This document shows, one piece after another, positions 1 through 8,089 of a DNA stretch of 64,000 nucleotides (its first letter is position 1; each line of letters starts with the position of its first letter). The notes beneath the pieces were generated by a model. That model did no database searches, had not been told where the DNA came from, and saw nothing but the letters and a program-made list of their open reading frames with translations. The stretch lies in assembly GCF_019375555.1 (NCBI RefSeq), contig NZ_JAHXDN010000003.1, positions 310,001-374,000 on the forward strand. Direction: 5' to 3'. The position numbers were made by a program, and so were the translations under genes. This stretch comes from Roseobacter insulae. GTDB taxonomy: Bacteria; Pseudomonadota; Alphaproteobacteria; Rhodobacterales; Rhodobacteraceae.

Positions 1-1
1 C

Positions 2-226
2 GCTGGTGTCCGCATGGACACTTACCACCGATGGATGCAGGTTGTCGTGCCAGCCAGCCTGATCGGTCTGCCCGTCGTGAATGTGCCGATCGGATTTGGC
101 CAGGAGGGCCTGCCGATGGGCCTGCAACTGATCGGTAAACCGGCCAGCGACGGATATCTGTTGCAGGTCGCCCACAGGTGGCACGAGGCCACGATGTGGC
201 CACAACGCCGGCCGGCGATGGTATAA
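2..226 (+). CDS. Amidase, C-terminal end (partial)
   Basis: This is the last 74 codons of a gene that begins before the window. The motif [20 protein letters not shown] followed by a tail ending in VAHRWHEAT is the usual C-terminus of amidase-signature enzymes (GatA/AtzF type), which hydrolyse amide bonds with a Ser-cisSer-Lys triad. That catalytic part lies outside the window, so the substrate cannot be judged. The reading frame is open from base 2 to the TAA at 224-226. The next gene starts 28 bases downstream on the same strand. Confidence 0.8.
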   Translation, partial: AGVRMDTYHRWMQVVVPASLIGLPVVNVPIGFGQEGLPMGLQLIGKPASDGYLLQVAHRWHEATMWPQRRPAMV

Positions 227-254
227 TTGCGCGACCAGCAGGGAGGGAATCGCT

Positions 255-1040
255 ATGTCTACATCCGCAACGGGCGATATGTCTGTGGGCGCACCGCAGT
301 TGCGCCCGGCCCGGTTCGATGATCTGAAGGTGGCGCTTTCCCGTGGCGCGGCCGATTTCAAATCCAATCCGTTCTACGGTCTGACCTTCGCGATGTTCTA
401 CGTTTTGGCAGGCTGGGCCATGCTGGCGGTGACCTTGGTGACAGGTCACAGCTTCTGGCTGATCCTCGCCGCCATCGGCTTTCCGCTCTTGGGACCTTTC
501 GCAGCCGTCGGTCTTTACGAGGTCTCGCGCAGGCTGGAAGCGGGTCTCTCAATCACCCCGGGGGTGGTCTTTGGCGTCATCTGGCAGCAAAGACTGCGCC
601 AACTCCCGTCGCTGTGCACGATGATGGTGGTCATCTTCATGTTCTGGTTCTTTCTGGGCCACATGATTTTTGCACTCTTCCTTGGTCTGTCAACAATGAC
701 AAATATCTCAAGTTCTTACGAGGTTTTCTTAACCTTCAACGGGCTGTCCATGCTGGGATTTGGTGCGCTTGTCGGCGGTGCATTTGCGCTGCTGATATAC
801 GGCATTTCCGTCATCGGCCTGCCGATGCTTCTGGACCGGGAAGTCGATTTCGTCACGGCAATGATCACCAGCATCGGGGCGGTGCGCAGCTCCCCCGCCG
901 TCATGCTGGGATGGGCGCTGGTCATCGCGGTGCTCAGCTTCGTCGCGCTGCTGCCGGTTTTCCTCGGCCTGCTGATCATCCTGCCATGGTTGGGCCATGC
1001 CTCCTGGCACCTCTACAGGTTGCTGGTGGAGACCGGCTAA
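255..1040 (+). CDS. DUF2189 integral membrane protein
   Basis: A 261-residue protein with a short polar N-terminus and about five to six hydrophobic segments, beginning around residues 45-65 and continuing to the C-terminus. The stretch [19 protein letters not shown] before the first helix and the overall pattern match the DUF2189 family of inner-membrane proteins, whose function is unknown. An AGGGAGGG-like ribosome site lies just upstream of the ATG. It follows the amidase closely and may be cotranscribed. Its 3' end overlaps the convergent 72-residue gene by four bases. Confidence 0.75.
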   Translation: MSTSATGDMSVGAPQLRPARFDDLKVALSRGAADFKSNPFYGLTFAMFYVLAGWAMLAVTLVTGHSFWLILAAIGFPLLGPFAAVGLYEVSRRLEAGLSITPGVVFGVIWQQRLRQLPSLCTMMVVIFMFWFFLGHMIFALFLGLSTMTNISSSYEVFLTFNGLSMLGFGALVGGAFALLIYGISVIGLPMLLDREVDFVTAMITSIGAVRSSPAVMLGWALVIAVLSFVALLPVFLGLLIILPWLGHASWHLYRLLVETG

Positions 1041-1255
1041 AGCGGCGTTTCCCGGCCCATGGCGATCAGTTTCCGGCGCAGGTCAGTGGCCTCCGGAGCG
1101 CCTTCTTCCAATGCGAACACATAGGCGTGCGTCAGGTAAAACCCCGATGCCGCGTCGTTTTGAGCGTGGTGTGCGGCCTCGCAGTACAGATCGATCAACG
1201 CGCGCCGGTCGCCCGCTTCATGCGCGGCAAGCAGGCGCGCGTCGAGGTCGGTCAT
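1037..1255 (-). CDS. Small conserved protein downstream of Rieske oxygenase
   Basis: A 72-residue protein, acidic and probably helical, with no signal peptide or membrane segment. Its ATG overlaps the stop codon of the upstream Rieske oxygenase in an ATGA junction, which suggests translational coupling and a related role. I do not recognise the family. The segment [20 protein letters not shown] looks like a helical-repeat protein. It may be an accessory or stability factor of the oxygenase, but that is inferred from position only. Confidence 0.6.
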   Translation of the reverse strand: MTDLDARLLAAHEAGDRRALIDLYCEAAHHAQNDAASGFYLTHAYVFALEEGAPEATDLRRKLIAMGRETPL

Positions 1256-2412
1256 TCAGCCGCCTGCGCCGCTGCGCGCCGGGCAGCGACACGTCCGGCA
1301 ACCCAGTCGTGAAACAGATGCGTCGGGCCATCCATGGCCGGTGAAAACCGTCCGCCGTCAAACGACACCGCGTGGCGCCCGCGTTGCATGCCTTCGACCA
1401 CGAAGATATCTTCGACAAAAACCTCTTTCCACTGCTCTGCATTGCGGCGGCGCAGCGCGTCGTTGGTCCGGTCTGTCGGGTAGAACAGATGCACGTGTTC
1501 GGTGGTCTTTTCCGGTCCCCGAGGCTCCAGAATGATCGCAAAGGTATGGTCGCGATGCACGCCCAGAAGGACGTTGGGAAAGGCGGTGATATATTCCGCC
1601 GCCGTATCCCATTTGTCCGATAGCCCGACAAAATCCGGAAACACCTCGCCACCGGGGCCGGTAATCTGACGATAGACAAGGGTGCCCTGACCGGAAAACA
1701 GCCCCTTTTCTTCGATGTGATAATGGTCTTCAAGACGGGAATAGCTGTTCAGGCCCGGGTGGACCCATGGCAGGTGGTAGCTTTCGCAGTAGTTTTCGAC
1801 CGCAAGTTTCCAGTTGCAGTTGACGTCGAGCGTGAAGGTGCTGTCTGCACCGCCGTGCCACAGGGGTTGGTCGAATTCCGACCAGCGCGCCAGCAGCTGC
1901 GCGTTGGCGTCTTCGAAATCCGGGGCCGTGCCGGAAACGTTGATCCAGACAACGCCCATCCAGAGATGGCTGGGCACTTCAACAAGACCCAGCAGCGACC
2001 TGTCGATCCCGTCATGTTGATTCTGGCCCGGGCCACCGACATGCGGCGTGCTGACCAACCGGCCATCGGTCGCATAGCACCAGCTGTGATAGGGGCAACG
2101 GATGGCCCCTTCGATCTTTCGGGGCTCCGCCACGAGGATCATGCCGCGATGACGGCAAATATTCTGAAAAACCCGTACAGTGTCCTGATGGTCGCGGATC
2201 AGCAACAGCGGCATGCCCAAGAAGGTCAACGGGACGGCATCGCCGATCTCCGGCACATCTGCGGCCACCGCCAGCCCGGACCAGCCGTCGTAAAGAAGGG
2301 CGTGTGTCTCTTCTTCGAAGACCGCAGGGTCGGTGTAATGGGCGTTGGGCAGCCCATTGGCTTCGGCTATCGGGCGACGGACATTCGACAAATCGGTGAC
2401 GGGCTGATCCAT
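1252..2412 (-). CDS. Rieske non-haem iron oxygenase, alpha subunit
   Basis: A 386-residue aromatic-ring-hydroxylating or N-demethylating oxygenase alpha subunit. The Rieske [2Fe-2S] ligands are visible as CRH and, about 18 residues later, CPYH. The mononuclear iron site is marked by NWKLAVENYCESYHLPWVHP, which supplies the two histidines of the facial triad. The start at 2412 is chosen because AGGAG lies 7 bases ahead; an in-frame ATG at 2475 has no such site and gives an unlikely leader. No ferredoxin reductase gene is nearby, so electrons must come from an unlinked partner. Relatives include glycine betaine (GbcA), stachydrine and carnitine oxygenases as well as ring hydroxylases. The substrate cannot be told from sequence. 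An XRE regulator lies directly upstream on the same strand. Confidence 0.85.
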   Translation of the reverse strand: MDQPVTDLSNVRRPIAEANGLPNAHYTDPAVFEEETHALLYDGWSGLAVAADVPEIGDAVPLTFLGMPLLLIRDHQDTVRVFQNICRHRGMILVAEPRKIEGAIRCPYHSWCYATDGRLVSTPHVGGPGQNQHDGIDRSLLGLVEVPSHLWMGVVWINVSGTAPDFEDANAQLLARWSEFDQPLWHGGADSTFTLDVNCNWKLAVENYCESYHLPWVHPGLNSYSRLEDHYHIEEKGLFSGQGTLVYRQITGPGGEVFPDFVGLSDKWDTAAEYITAFPNVLLGVHRDHTFAIILEPRGPEKTTEHVHLFYPTDRTNDALRRRNAEQWKEVFVEDIFVVEGMQRGRHAVSFDGGRFSPAMDGPTHLFHDWVAGRVAARRAAAQAAE

Positions 2413-2520
2413 GGCAATTCTCCTGCAAGGCGATACATCGATCATAAGCGGGGTGTGCGGGTCTGCCGCGCTCAAAGCGACCCGAGTTTGCTGGGCGCGA
2501 CATCGCCCGCCGCATGAGCG

Positions 2521-3318
2521 TCAGCGAAAAGGATCGTTTGGTTGCAGCAGCCGTTGGTGAAACGGCATCAGGTCGTTGATCTGGCAGAAACCTGCCTTGC
2601 GCGCCCAGGGCAGGGCCTTGGACACCTCGGTGCCAAGGAACTCGTAGACCATGCGTGTCATTCTGGTGCTCGAGGAGGTTTCCCGCACCGTACGCGCAAC
2701 ATACCCGACCCAGAAGTTGTTTTGAAACGAGGTAACCCGGCTGAGGTAGTTGAAGGATGCCGTCATCGCGTTGCGCCGGGTCACGGTGGCCGCGACGCCA
2801 TCTTCGATCTGCATCACGAAGCCCCGGTACTCCCGCGCTCTTGCGTCCGTGGGAATGCCCTGCATCGCCATGGCGATCTTGGGTTCGAAGCCACGCAAGA
2901 AGGTATTGGCGCCGTCCCGTTTGATCAGGACGATGCCGCGCACAAACTGGTCATCGCGCACGAAACTGCGGCGCGCGAACTGATAGAAACCGCTGGGCAG
3001 GCTTTCTTCCGGCACGGTCTGAATTGCCGGCCCCATGAAGTCGCGCAGATATTCGCTTGAAATCGGCCCCGCCTCGCGCGCCATCTGGTCGACGGGTTCG
3101 AGCAAAACGCGCGCGTCAACATCGAAGAAATCACATATACGGGCGAGTACGTCCGGTCGCGGGAAGCTCTCGCCGCTCAGGTATCGATTGAACTGGGTCC
3201 GGTTGATCCCGAGATCCCGCGCAAGCGCGGATACTGACTGGTGTTCGGCGGCAAGGCTGCGCAGGTTCGATCCAAACATGTTACGCAGCTGCGCAGGAGT
3301 TCTGGCGGAGAAAGGCAT
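2521..3318 (-). CDS. XRE-family helix-turn-helix regulator
   Basis: A 265-residue DNA-binding protein. Residues about 8-70 form an XRE/Cro helix-turn-helix (VSALARDLGINRTQFNRYLS followed by a second recognition segment). The remaining roughly 190 residues form an effector or oligomerisation domain I do not recognise. The start at 3318 has GAGGA five bases upstream; in-frame codons further upstream lack a site. The gene precedes the Rieske oxygenase on the same strand, with about 108 bases between, so it may control it. A perfect 9-bp inverted repeat lies in its upstream region (3435-3468). Confidence 0.8.
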   Translation of the reverse strand: MPFSARTPAQLRNMFGSNLRSLAAEHQSVSALARDLGINRTQFNRYLSGESFPRPDVLARICDFFDVDARVLLEPVDQMAREAGPISSEYLRDFMGPAIQTVPEESLPSGFYQFARRSFVRDDQFVRGIVLIKRDGANTFLRGFEPKIAMAMQGIPTDARAREYRGFVMQIEDGVAATVTRRNAMTASFNYLSRVTSFQNNFWVGYVARTVRETSSSTRMTRMVYEFLGTEVSKALPWARKAGFCQINDLMPFHQRLLQPNDPFR

Positions 3319-3434
3319 GTCGGTCCTCGTGCCTAGTCGCTGCTGCGCGATACTACTCAGTATGCTGCTTGTGCGCCAATGATTAAAGGGCTCTACCACC
3401 GATATGACGCTAATTAGCATCAGCAATAGATCGT

Positions 3435-3468
3435 ATTTGTGTCAACCTTAGATCAGGGCGACACAAAT
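3435..3468. promoter_or_regulatory. Perfect inverted repeat upstream of XRE gene
   Basis: The arms ATTTGTGTC (3435-3443) and GACACAAAT (3460-3468) are exact reverse complements separated by 16 bases. The repeat sits between the divergent XRE gene (start 3318) and the small gene at 3556. It may be a two-half-site operator for the neighbouring XRE regulator, or a stem-loop. There is no T-tract, so a terminator is unlikely. Confidence 0.5.
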
Positions 3469-3555
3469 TCCAAGCGTACGGTGCTGATTTTATCATGTGC
3501 CGATTTGTTAACTTATTGGTACCTATAGGGTGCAGGCAAAGGATTGGAATGAACT

Positions 3556-3900
3556 ATGATAGGCGTTGTTCTTTGGAGCGACGCATCGGACCGCAAAGCG
3601 GTCATATGGTGCGAAGATCAGGGCGATTTGGCGTTTTTGAACTCGGCAGGAGACACCTTGCAATCAGATGCATTTTTCGATGCGGGCGATGTGGTTCAGT
3701 TCGACATGGAGGTGCATGCGTCAATGCGACGCGCACATAACCCAAGGCTGGTGCTGGAACGTGCGGGCGCGGACTTGCCGGATGTGCTGCTGCGGGGCGT
3801 GTCGCCGTCCGAGGACGCGCCCCGGTCCGCGCAGATCATCCCTTTTGCGCCCCGCGAGCAGGATGCAACCACCGTTTACCAACGGGTTTCAGAAGCCTGA
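3556..3900 (+). CDS. Conserved hypothetical protein
   Basis: A 114-residue soluble protein with no signal peptide. The N-terminal 60 residues (IGVVLWSDASDRKAVIWCED, then a GDVVQFDM segment) look like a small beta-barrel with a CSD/OB-like rhythm, but I cannot assign a family. The C-terminus is proline- and arginine-rich. GGAA lies seven bases before the ATG. It is transcribed away from the XRE gene and converges on ilvN with a five-base gap. Confidence 0.6.
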   Translation: MIGVVLWSDASDRKAVIWCEDQGDLAFLNSAGDTLQSDAFFDAGDVVQFDMEVHASMRRAHNPRLVLERAGADLPDVLLRGVSPSEDAPRSAQIIPFAPREQDATTVYQRVSEA

Positions 3901-3905
3901 TGCTG

Positions 3906-4466
3906 CTACTCGCCGCGTGACAGCGCGGCGACACCGGTGCGCGCCACATCTGATAGGCCCAGAGGGCGCATCAGGTCTGCAAATGCATCAATCTTGTCGG
4001 GTGCACCGGTAATCTCGAAGATGAAGCTTTCAAGCGTACTGTCGACAACCCTTGCCCGGAAGATATCCGCCAGGCGCAGGGCCTCGACACGTTTGTCACC
4101 GGTTCCCGAAACCTTGAACATGGCCAGCTCACGCTCGACGCTGGCGCCCTCGACCGTCAGATCGTGAACATCGTGAACCGTCACGATCCGCCCCAGCTGC
4201 GCCTTGATCTGTTCGATCACCTGAGGCGTGCCCGAGGTCACGATGGTGATACGGCTGAGATGGCCGGTATGATCCACTTCCGCGACGGTCAGGCTGTCGA
4301 TGTTGTAGCCACGCCCGGAGAAGAGCCCGATGACCCGCGCCAGCACACCCGGCTCGTTTTCGACGAGAACAGCCAGCGTGTGACGTTCCTCCACATCGGA
4401 AAACGTGGGGCGCAGATTGTAGGCGGAGTGGCTGGTGGCGCCTTTTTTGATTTTGAGTGCGGACAT
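3906..4466 (-). CDS. ilvN: Acetolactate synthase small (regulatory) subunit
   Basis: A 186-residue regulatory subunit of acetohydroxyacid synthase, which with IlvB catalyses the first common step of valine, leucine and isoleucine synthesis and confers valine feedback inhibition. The N-terminal ACT domain contains LAVLVENEPGVLARVIGLFS and GRGYNIDSLTV. The C-terminal ALS_ss_C domain follows from about residue 100. The start at 4466 (MSALKIKKG) fits the usual family N-terminus; an in-frame codon at 4514 would add a non-conserved leader. It lies 67 bases downstream of ilvB on the same strand and shares the attenuated ilv promoter. Confidence 0.93.
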   Translation of the reverse strand: MSALKIKKGATSHSAYNLRPTFSDVEERHTLAVLVENEPGVLARVIGLFSGRGYNIDSLTVAEVDHTGHLSRITIVTSGTPQVIEQIKAQLGRIVTVHDVHDLTVEGASVERELAMFKVSGTGDKRVEALRLADIFRARVVDSTLESFIFEITGAPDKIDAFADLMRPLGLSDVARTGVAALSRGE

Positions 4467-4533
4467 CGGTTGAGCCTTCTTCGTCGTTGGAGGGGCGGGG
4501 CGCGCCTGCGCCACCGCATTTTTGGCAAGGAGC

Positions 4534-6285
4534 TCAGACGAGCACCGATCCCTTGCTGTCGATCACGCCTTGGGTCTGCGCTTCGCCCAGCAGCATTTCG
4601 TTATGCGCCTTGCCGGACGGGATCATCGGGAAGCAATTCTCATGCTTCTCGACGAGGCAGTCGAAGATCACCGGACCGTCGTGGGTGATCATCTCCATGA
4701 TCGCGTCGTCAAGATCATCGGGGTCGGAGCAGATAATGCCCTTTGCACCGAAGGCTTCCGCCAGTTTGACGAAATCGGGCAGGGCCTCTGACCAGCTCTG
4801 CGAATAGCGCTCGCCGTGCAGCAGTTCCTGCCACTGGCGGACCATGCCGAGGCGTTCGTTGTTGAGGATGAACTGCTTCACCGGCAGGCGGTACTGCACC
4901 GCGGTGCCCATCTCCTGCATGTTCATCAGCCAGGACGCCTCACCGGCCACGTTGATCACCAGCGCGTCGGGGTGCGCCATCTGCACACCGATGGAGGCCG
5001 GGAAGCCGTAGCCCATGGTGCCGAGGCCGCCCGAGGTCATCCAGCGGTTCGGATCCTCGAACCCGAGGTATTGGGCGGCCCACATCTGGTGCTGGCCCAC
5101 TTCGGTGCAGATATAGCGGTCGTGCTTTCGGGTCAGCTCCTCCAGACGCACAAGCGCGTGCTGTGGTTTGATCACCTTGCCGGTCTGGGTGAATTTCAGG
5201 CAGTCAATTGCCTTCCATTCCTCGATCTGTTGCCACCATTTGGCAACCGCCTCCGAATTTGTCTTGCGGCCGCGGGATTTCCACACCTTGAGGATGTCTT
5301 CGAGCACGTGGCCCACATCGCCGACGATGGGGATGTCCGTCTTGATCACCTTGTTGATCGAGGACGGGTCGATATCGATATGCGCCTTGGTGGATTTCGG
5401 GCTGAAAGCATCGATCCGGCCGGTGATCCGGTCGTCGAACCGTGCGCCGATGTTGATCAGAAGATCGCAGTCATGCATCGCCATATTGGCCTGGTAGAGC
5501 CCGTGCATGCCGAGCATGCCCAGCCAGTTCTGGCCCGACGCGGGGTAGGACCCCAGACCCATCAGGGTGGAGGTGATCGGGAAGCCGGTGGCCTTGACCA
5601 GTTCGCGCAGGAGCTGGCTGGCTGCGGGGCCCGAATTGATCACGCCGCCACCCGTGTAGAAAACCGGCTTCTTGGCTTTCTCCATCGCGGCGACCAGTTC
5701 GGTGATCTCCTCCATGTCGCCCTTGACCTTGGGCTGGTAGTGCGACACCGACGGTTTCGGCGGCATATAGGTGCCCGTGGCGAACTGAACATCCTTGGGG
5801 ATGTCCACGAGAACAGGGCCGGGGCGGCCCTGGGTCGCCACGTGGAAGGCTTCGTGCAACACACCGGAGAGCGCATCCGTTTCCTTCACCAGCCAGTTAT
5901 GCTTGGTGCAGGGGCGGGTGATGCCCACGGTATCAGCTTCCTGAAAGGCGTCGGATCCGATCATGAAGGTCGGCACCTGACCGGTCAGAACGATGATGGG
6001 GATGGAATCCATCAGCGCATCCGTGAGGCCGGTCACCGCATTCGTGGCGCCGGGGCCGGAGGTCACGATCACGACGCCCGGCTTGCCCGTCGAGCGCGCA
6101 TAGCCTTCGGCGGCATGCACCGCGCCCTGTTCGTGCCGCACCAGAATGTGCCGGATGGCGTTTTGCTGAAAAACTTCATCGTAAATCGGTAGCACAGCAC
6201 CTCCGGGATAGCCAAAGACGGTGTCCACACCCTGATCAATCAAGGCTTGGACAATCATTTTTGCTCCGGACATCTGCCGTGTCAT
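4534..6285 (-). CDS. ilvB: Acetolactate synthase large (catalytic) subunit
   Basis: A 583-residue thiamine-diphosphate enzyme that condenses pyruvate with pyruvate or 2-oxobutyrate. The PYR domain carries the activating glutamate in RHEQGAVHAAEGYAR (Glu52), followed by a central FAD-linked domain and a C-terminal PP domain. In the PP domain the cofactor motif reads GEASWLMN rather than the usual GDG/GDA start, so the Mg-binding aspartate position holds glutamate. The ATG at 6285 has GGAG eight bases ahead; a GTG at 6294 overlaps that site and is unlikely. Expression is preceded by a leader-peptide attenuator. Confidence 0.95.
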   Translation of the reverse strand: MTRQMSGAKMIVQALIDQGVDTVFGYPGGAVLPIYDEVFQQNAIRHILVRHEQGAVHAAEGYARSTGKPGVVIVTSGPGATNAVTGLTDALMDSIPIIVLTGQVPTFMIGSDAFQEADTVGITRPCTKHNWLVKETDALSGVLHEAFHVATQGRPGPVLVDIPKDVQFATGTYMPPKPSVSHYQPKVKGDMEEITELVAAMEKAKKPVFYTGGGVINSGPAASQLLRELVKATGFPITSTLMGLGSYPASGQNWLGMLGMHGLYQANMAMHDCDLLINIGARFDDRITGRIDAFSPKSTKAHIDIDPSSINKVIKTDIPIVGDVGHVLEDILKVWKSRGRKTNSEAVAKWWQQIEEWKAIDCLKFTQTGKVIKPQHALVRLEELTRKHDRYICTEVGQHQMWAAQYLGFEDPNRWMTSGGLGTMGYGFPASIGVQMAHPDALVINVAGEASWLMNMQEMGTAVQYRLPVKQFILNNERLGMVRQWQELLHGERYSQSWSEALPDFVKLAEAFGAKGIICSDPDDLDDAIMEMITHDGPVIFDCLVEKHENCFPMIPSGKAHNEMLLGEAQTQGVIDSKGSVLV

Positions 6286-6336
6286 ATCATTCACTCCGTG
6301 GTGGCCGCTCTTGGGCCCTTGCTACCGTTAGCGCAT

Positions 6337-6363
6337 AAAAAAGCCCCCGTTCTTGGCGGGGGC
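6337..6363 (-). terminator. Intrinsic terminator of the ilv attenuator
   Basis: Read on the minus strand, a 7-bp stem GCCCCCG / CGGGGGC with loop CCAAGAA is followed directly by six T residues. It lies after the leader peptide stop and 52 bases before the ilvB start. It would therefore stop transcription before the structural genes unless an alternative structure forms. Confidence 0.85.
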
Positions 6364-6404
6364 GCATGGGTCAGACTATGGTCTACCGTTACCGGCCCAT
6401 GCGC
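6362..6404 (-). promoter_or_regulatory. Upstream hairpin of the ilv leader
   Basis: On the minus strand, GCGCATGGG (within leader codons 11-14) pairs perfectly with CCCATGCGC just before the terminator stem. An inner GGTAGAC / GTCTGACC pairing with a small bulge is also possible. The 3' arm shares two bases with the terminator stem, so the two folds compete partly. It is a candidate pause or antiterminator structure. Confidence 0.6.
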
Positions 6405-6436
6405 GTGTATCCTACGATGACGACTAGAGATGTCAT
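6389..6436 (-). CDS. ilv leader peptide (15 aa) of attenuator
   Basis: A 15-codon open frame, MTSLVVIVGYTRMGR followed by TAA, too short for ordinary gene callers. AAGGAG lies ten bases before its ATG. Codons 4-8 are Leu-Val-Val-Ile-Val, exactly the amino acids whose synthesis starts with the downstream ilvBN enzyme. In known proteobacterial ilv attenuators, ribosome stalling at such codons when branched-chain aminoacyl-tRNA is scarce prevents terminator formation. The leader, terminator and promoter are all in order, which makes this assignment strong although it is untested. Confidence 0.85.
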   Translation of the reverse strand: MTSLVVIVGYTRMGR

Positions 6437-6464
6437 TGCCGAATGGCTCCTTGATGCTGGCGGG

Positions 6465-6493
6465 ACATTATGGCCGCCGGGCAGGAGCGTCAA
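6465..6493 (-). promoter_or_regulatory. Sigma-70-type promoter of ilvBN leader
   Basis: On the minus strand a -35 box TTGACG (6493-6488) and a -10 box TAATGT (6470-6465) are separated by exactly 17 bases. Transcription would start near 6457, about 20 bases before the leader peptide ATG. This is one of the best consensus promoters in the window. Confidence 0.75.
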
Positions 6494-6610
6494 GCACCTT
6501 AGGTGCAAAATATGTGTCGTGATGATGCCTTTTTGCGCCATTTCCTTGCGCTCAGCGGTTCCTGCGCGAAACTTTACGCAAGCAAGCCGTGCGATTCGGT
6601 CAATTCCGGG

Positions 6611-7333
6611 TCATACTGTGTCGAGTTTCTCGATGTCTTCTCGTGCGGACAGTGTGAGTTGCTGCACCTCTTCGGCCAGAACCTTGAACTCCTGCGCGAT
6701 GATTGCCAGCCCCTTGCCAGCCTCGCCTGCTCTGCTCGCCTCGACAGACGCGTTGATCGACATGGAGCGCACGTATTTGCCGATCCTCTCCAGCCGGTTC
6801 AGGCTCTGATCCAGCCGAGCGGCGGATTTCATCGCCCGCTCCAACTGCAGGGCGCGCCCGCTTTCGATGCTGGTCCAGAACCCCTCGACGAGGGTGCTGA
6901 CCGCTTCGAAAAACTCTTTCTGGCCAAAGGCAATATATTCCTGCACCAGCGGGTCCGGGGCGTCGGTTTCGGCACAAACCGACCCTTGCAGCTGATCGGT
7001 GAGGTCTGCCATCCGCCTGATCACGCGCAACTCGGACATATGGTTCTGCGTGGTTGTCGCGAGCCAGATGCTCAGTTCCTCGGGCAGGGTCTTGAACACC
7101 GCGTTACCTTCTATGACGGTCAGGGTGTGGCGGATAGTTTTCGCGTGCCCTTTCAGCTCCTTGCAGAGCGCCGCGCGCTGAGCCGACGATTTTTCGCCAG
7201 CCAGCAAACTGACGGTAAGGGCCGCCCTGACAACACGCGCCCGCAGGGTGGCGACGCGGTCAATGGCCTCCCGGTAGGGCAAGGCGTCCAGTTGCGCCGC
7301 ATTGGGAACGGTAATCTGATTATGAGCGGTCAT
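6611..7333 (-). CDS. Soluble methyl-accepting-chemotaxis-like protein
   Basis: A 240-residue, mostly helical cytoplasmic protein. Its last 60 residues contain ASVEASRAGEAGKG and FKVLAEEV, which match the tip of the chemoreceptor signalling hairpin (consensus NAAIEAARAGE..G.GFAVVA.EVR.LA). No transmembrane segment or HAMP domain is present, and the chain ends shortly after the tip, so the returning helix of the hairpin is largely missing. It follows the NarL-type regulator on the same strand after 108 bases. It could act as a signalling adaptor for this sensory cluster or, less probably, be a truncated receptor. No cheA or cheW is in the window. Confidence 0.7.
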   Translation of the reverse strand: MTAHNQITVPNAAQLDALPYREAIDRVATLRARVVRAALTVSLLAGEKSSAQRAALCKELKGHAKTIRHTLTVIEGNAVFKTLPEELSIWLATTTQNHMSELRVIRRMADLTDQLQGSVCAETDAPDPLVQEYIAFGQKEFFEAVSTLVEGFWTSIESGRALQLERAMKSAARLDQSLNRLERIGKYVRSMSINASVEASRAGEAGKGLAIIAQEFKVLAEEVQQLTLSAREDIEKLDTV

Positions 7334-7441
7334 TGGGCCGGTTTAGGCGGGCCGGTTTAAGAAATCTTCAACACGCGCGCGCAAGGATCAGAAATTCAGG
7401 CCGCCACCATGCAAAAGTGAGACGCCGGCCATCGAGGGGGC

Positions 7442-8089
7442 TCAGAAACTCGCGCCGGTGCCCTGCAATACACCGTGTTCCAGCGCGTAACGTGTGAGGC
7501 CCGCCGTGCTCGAAATGCCGAGCTTGCGCTTGATGTTCTTGCGATGTGTCTCCACCGTGCGCACGGAAATATCGAGCGCAAGGGCCACGTCCTTGTTGGA
7601 CTTGCCCTGCGCCAGCTGCAGCAGGATCGTCTGCTCGCGCCCGGTCAGCGCTTCGCGCGCATCGCCGTCTTTTGGCTCCAGTGACCCCTTGGCCCCGGTA
7701 CAAAGATACCGCTGCCCGGCCATCACCGCGTCAATCGCCTGCTTGATCTCATCGGTGGGCACGTCTTTCAGCACATACCCCATCGCGCCGTGGCTCAACG
7801 CGGAGGAGATATATTCGGGGCTGTCGTGCATCGACAGCACAAGAATACGAGTGCCCGGGCGTTTTTCGAGCAGGATTTCCGTTGCCGTCAGCCCGCCCAT
7901 CTCCGGCATGTTGAGATCCATCAGGATCACGTCGGGGTCAAACTCTTCCAGGCGTTCGATCGCGTCTTTCGCCGCATTGCAGGTGCCGACCACCGACAGA
8001 TCATCGTAGCTTTCGAGGATTGACTGAATGCCTTCGGCGACCATCGGGTGATCGTCCACAATCAGGATCTTGACGGGTGTCGACGTCAT
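7442..8089 (-). CDS. NarL/FixJ-family response regulator
   Basis: A 215-residue two-component regulator. The receiver domain spans about residues 8-124, with the acidic pair in IVDDHP and phospho-acceptor Asp58 in VILMDLNMPEMGG. A LuxR-type helix-turn-helix covers residues 145-205 (LTGREQTILLQLAQGKSNKD). The ATG overlaps the stop of the upstream histidine kinase in ATGA, indicating coupled translation. The likely target is the divergent TRAP transporter operon, judged by position. Confidence 0.92.
   Translation of the reverse strand: MTSTPVKILIVDDHPMVAEGIQSILESYDDLSVVGTCNAAKDAIERLEEFDPDVILMDLNMPEMGGLTATEILLEKRPGTRILVLSMHDSPEYISSALSHGAMGYVLKDVPTDEIKQAIDAVMAGQRYLCTGAKGSLEPKDGDAREALTGREQTILLQLAQGKSNKDVALALDISVRTVETHRKNIKRKLGISSTAGLTRYALEHGVLQGTGASF

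Noticed and set aside
4816-6192. Plus-strand frame of 458 codons opposite ilvB
   Set aside because: It is a shadow of the high G+C ilvB gene. The protein is rich in His, Arg and Gly and has no family features.
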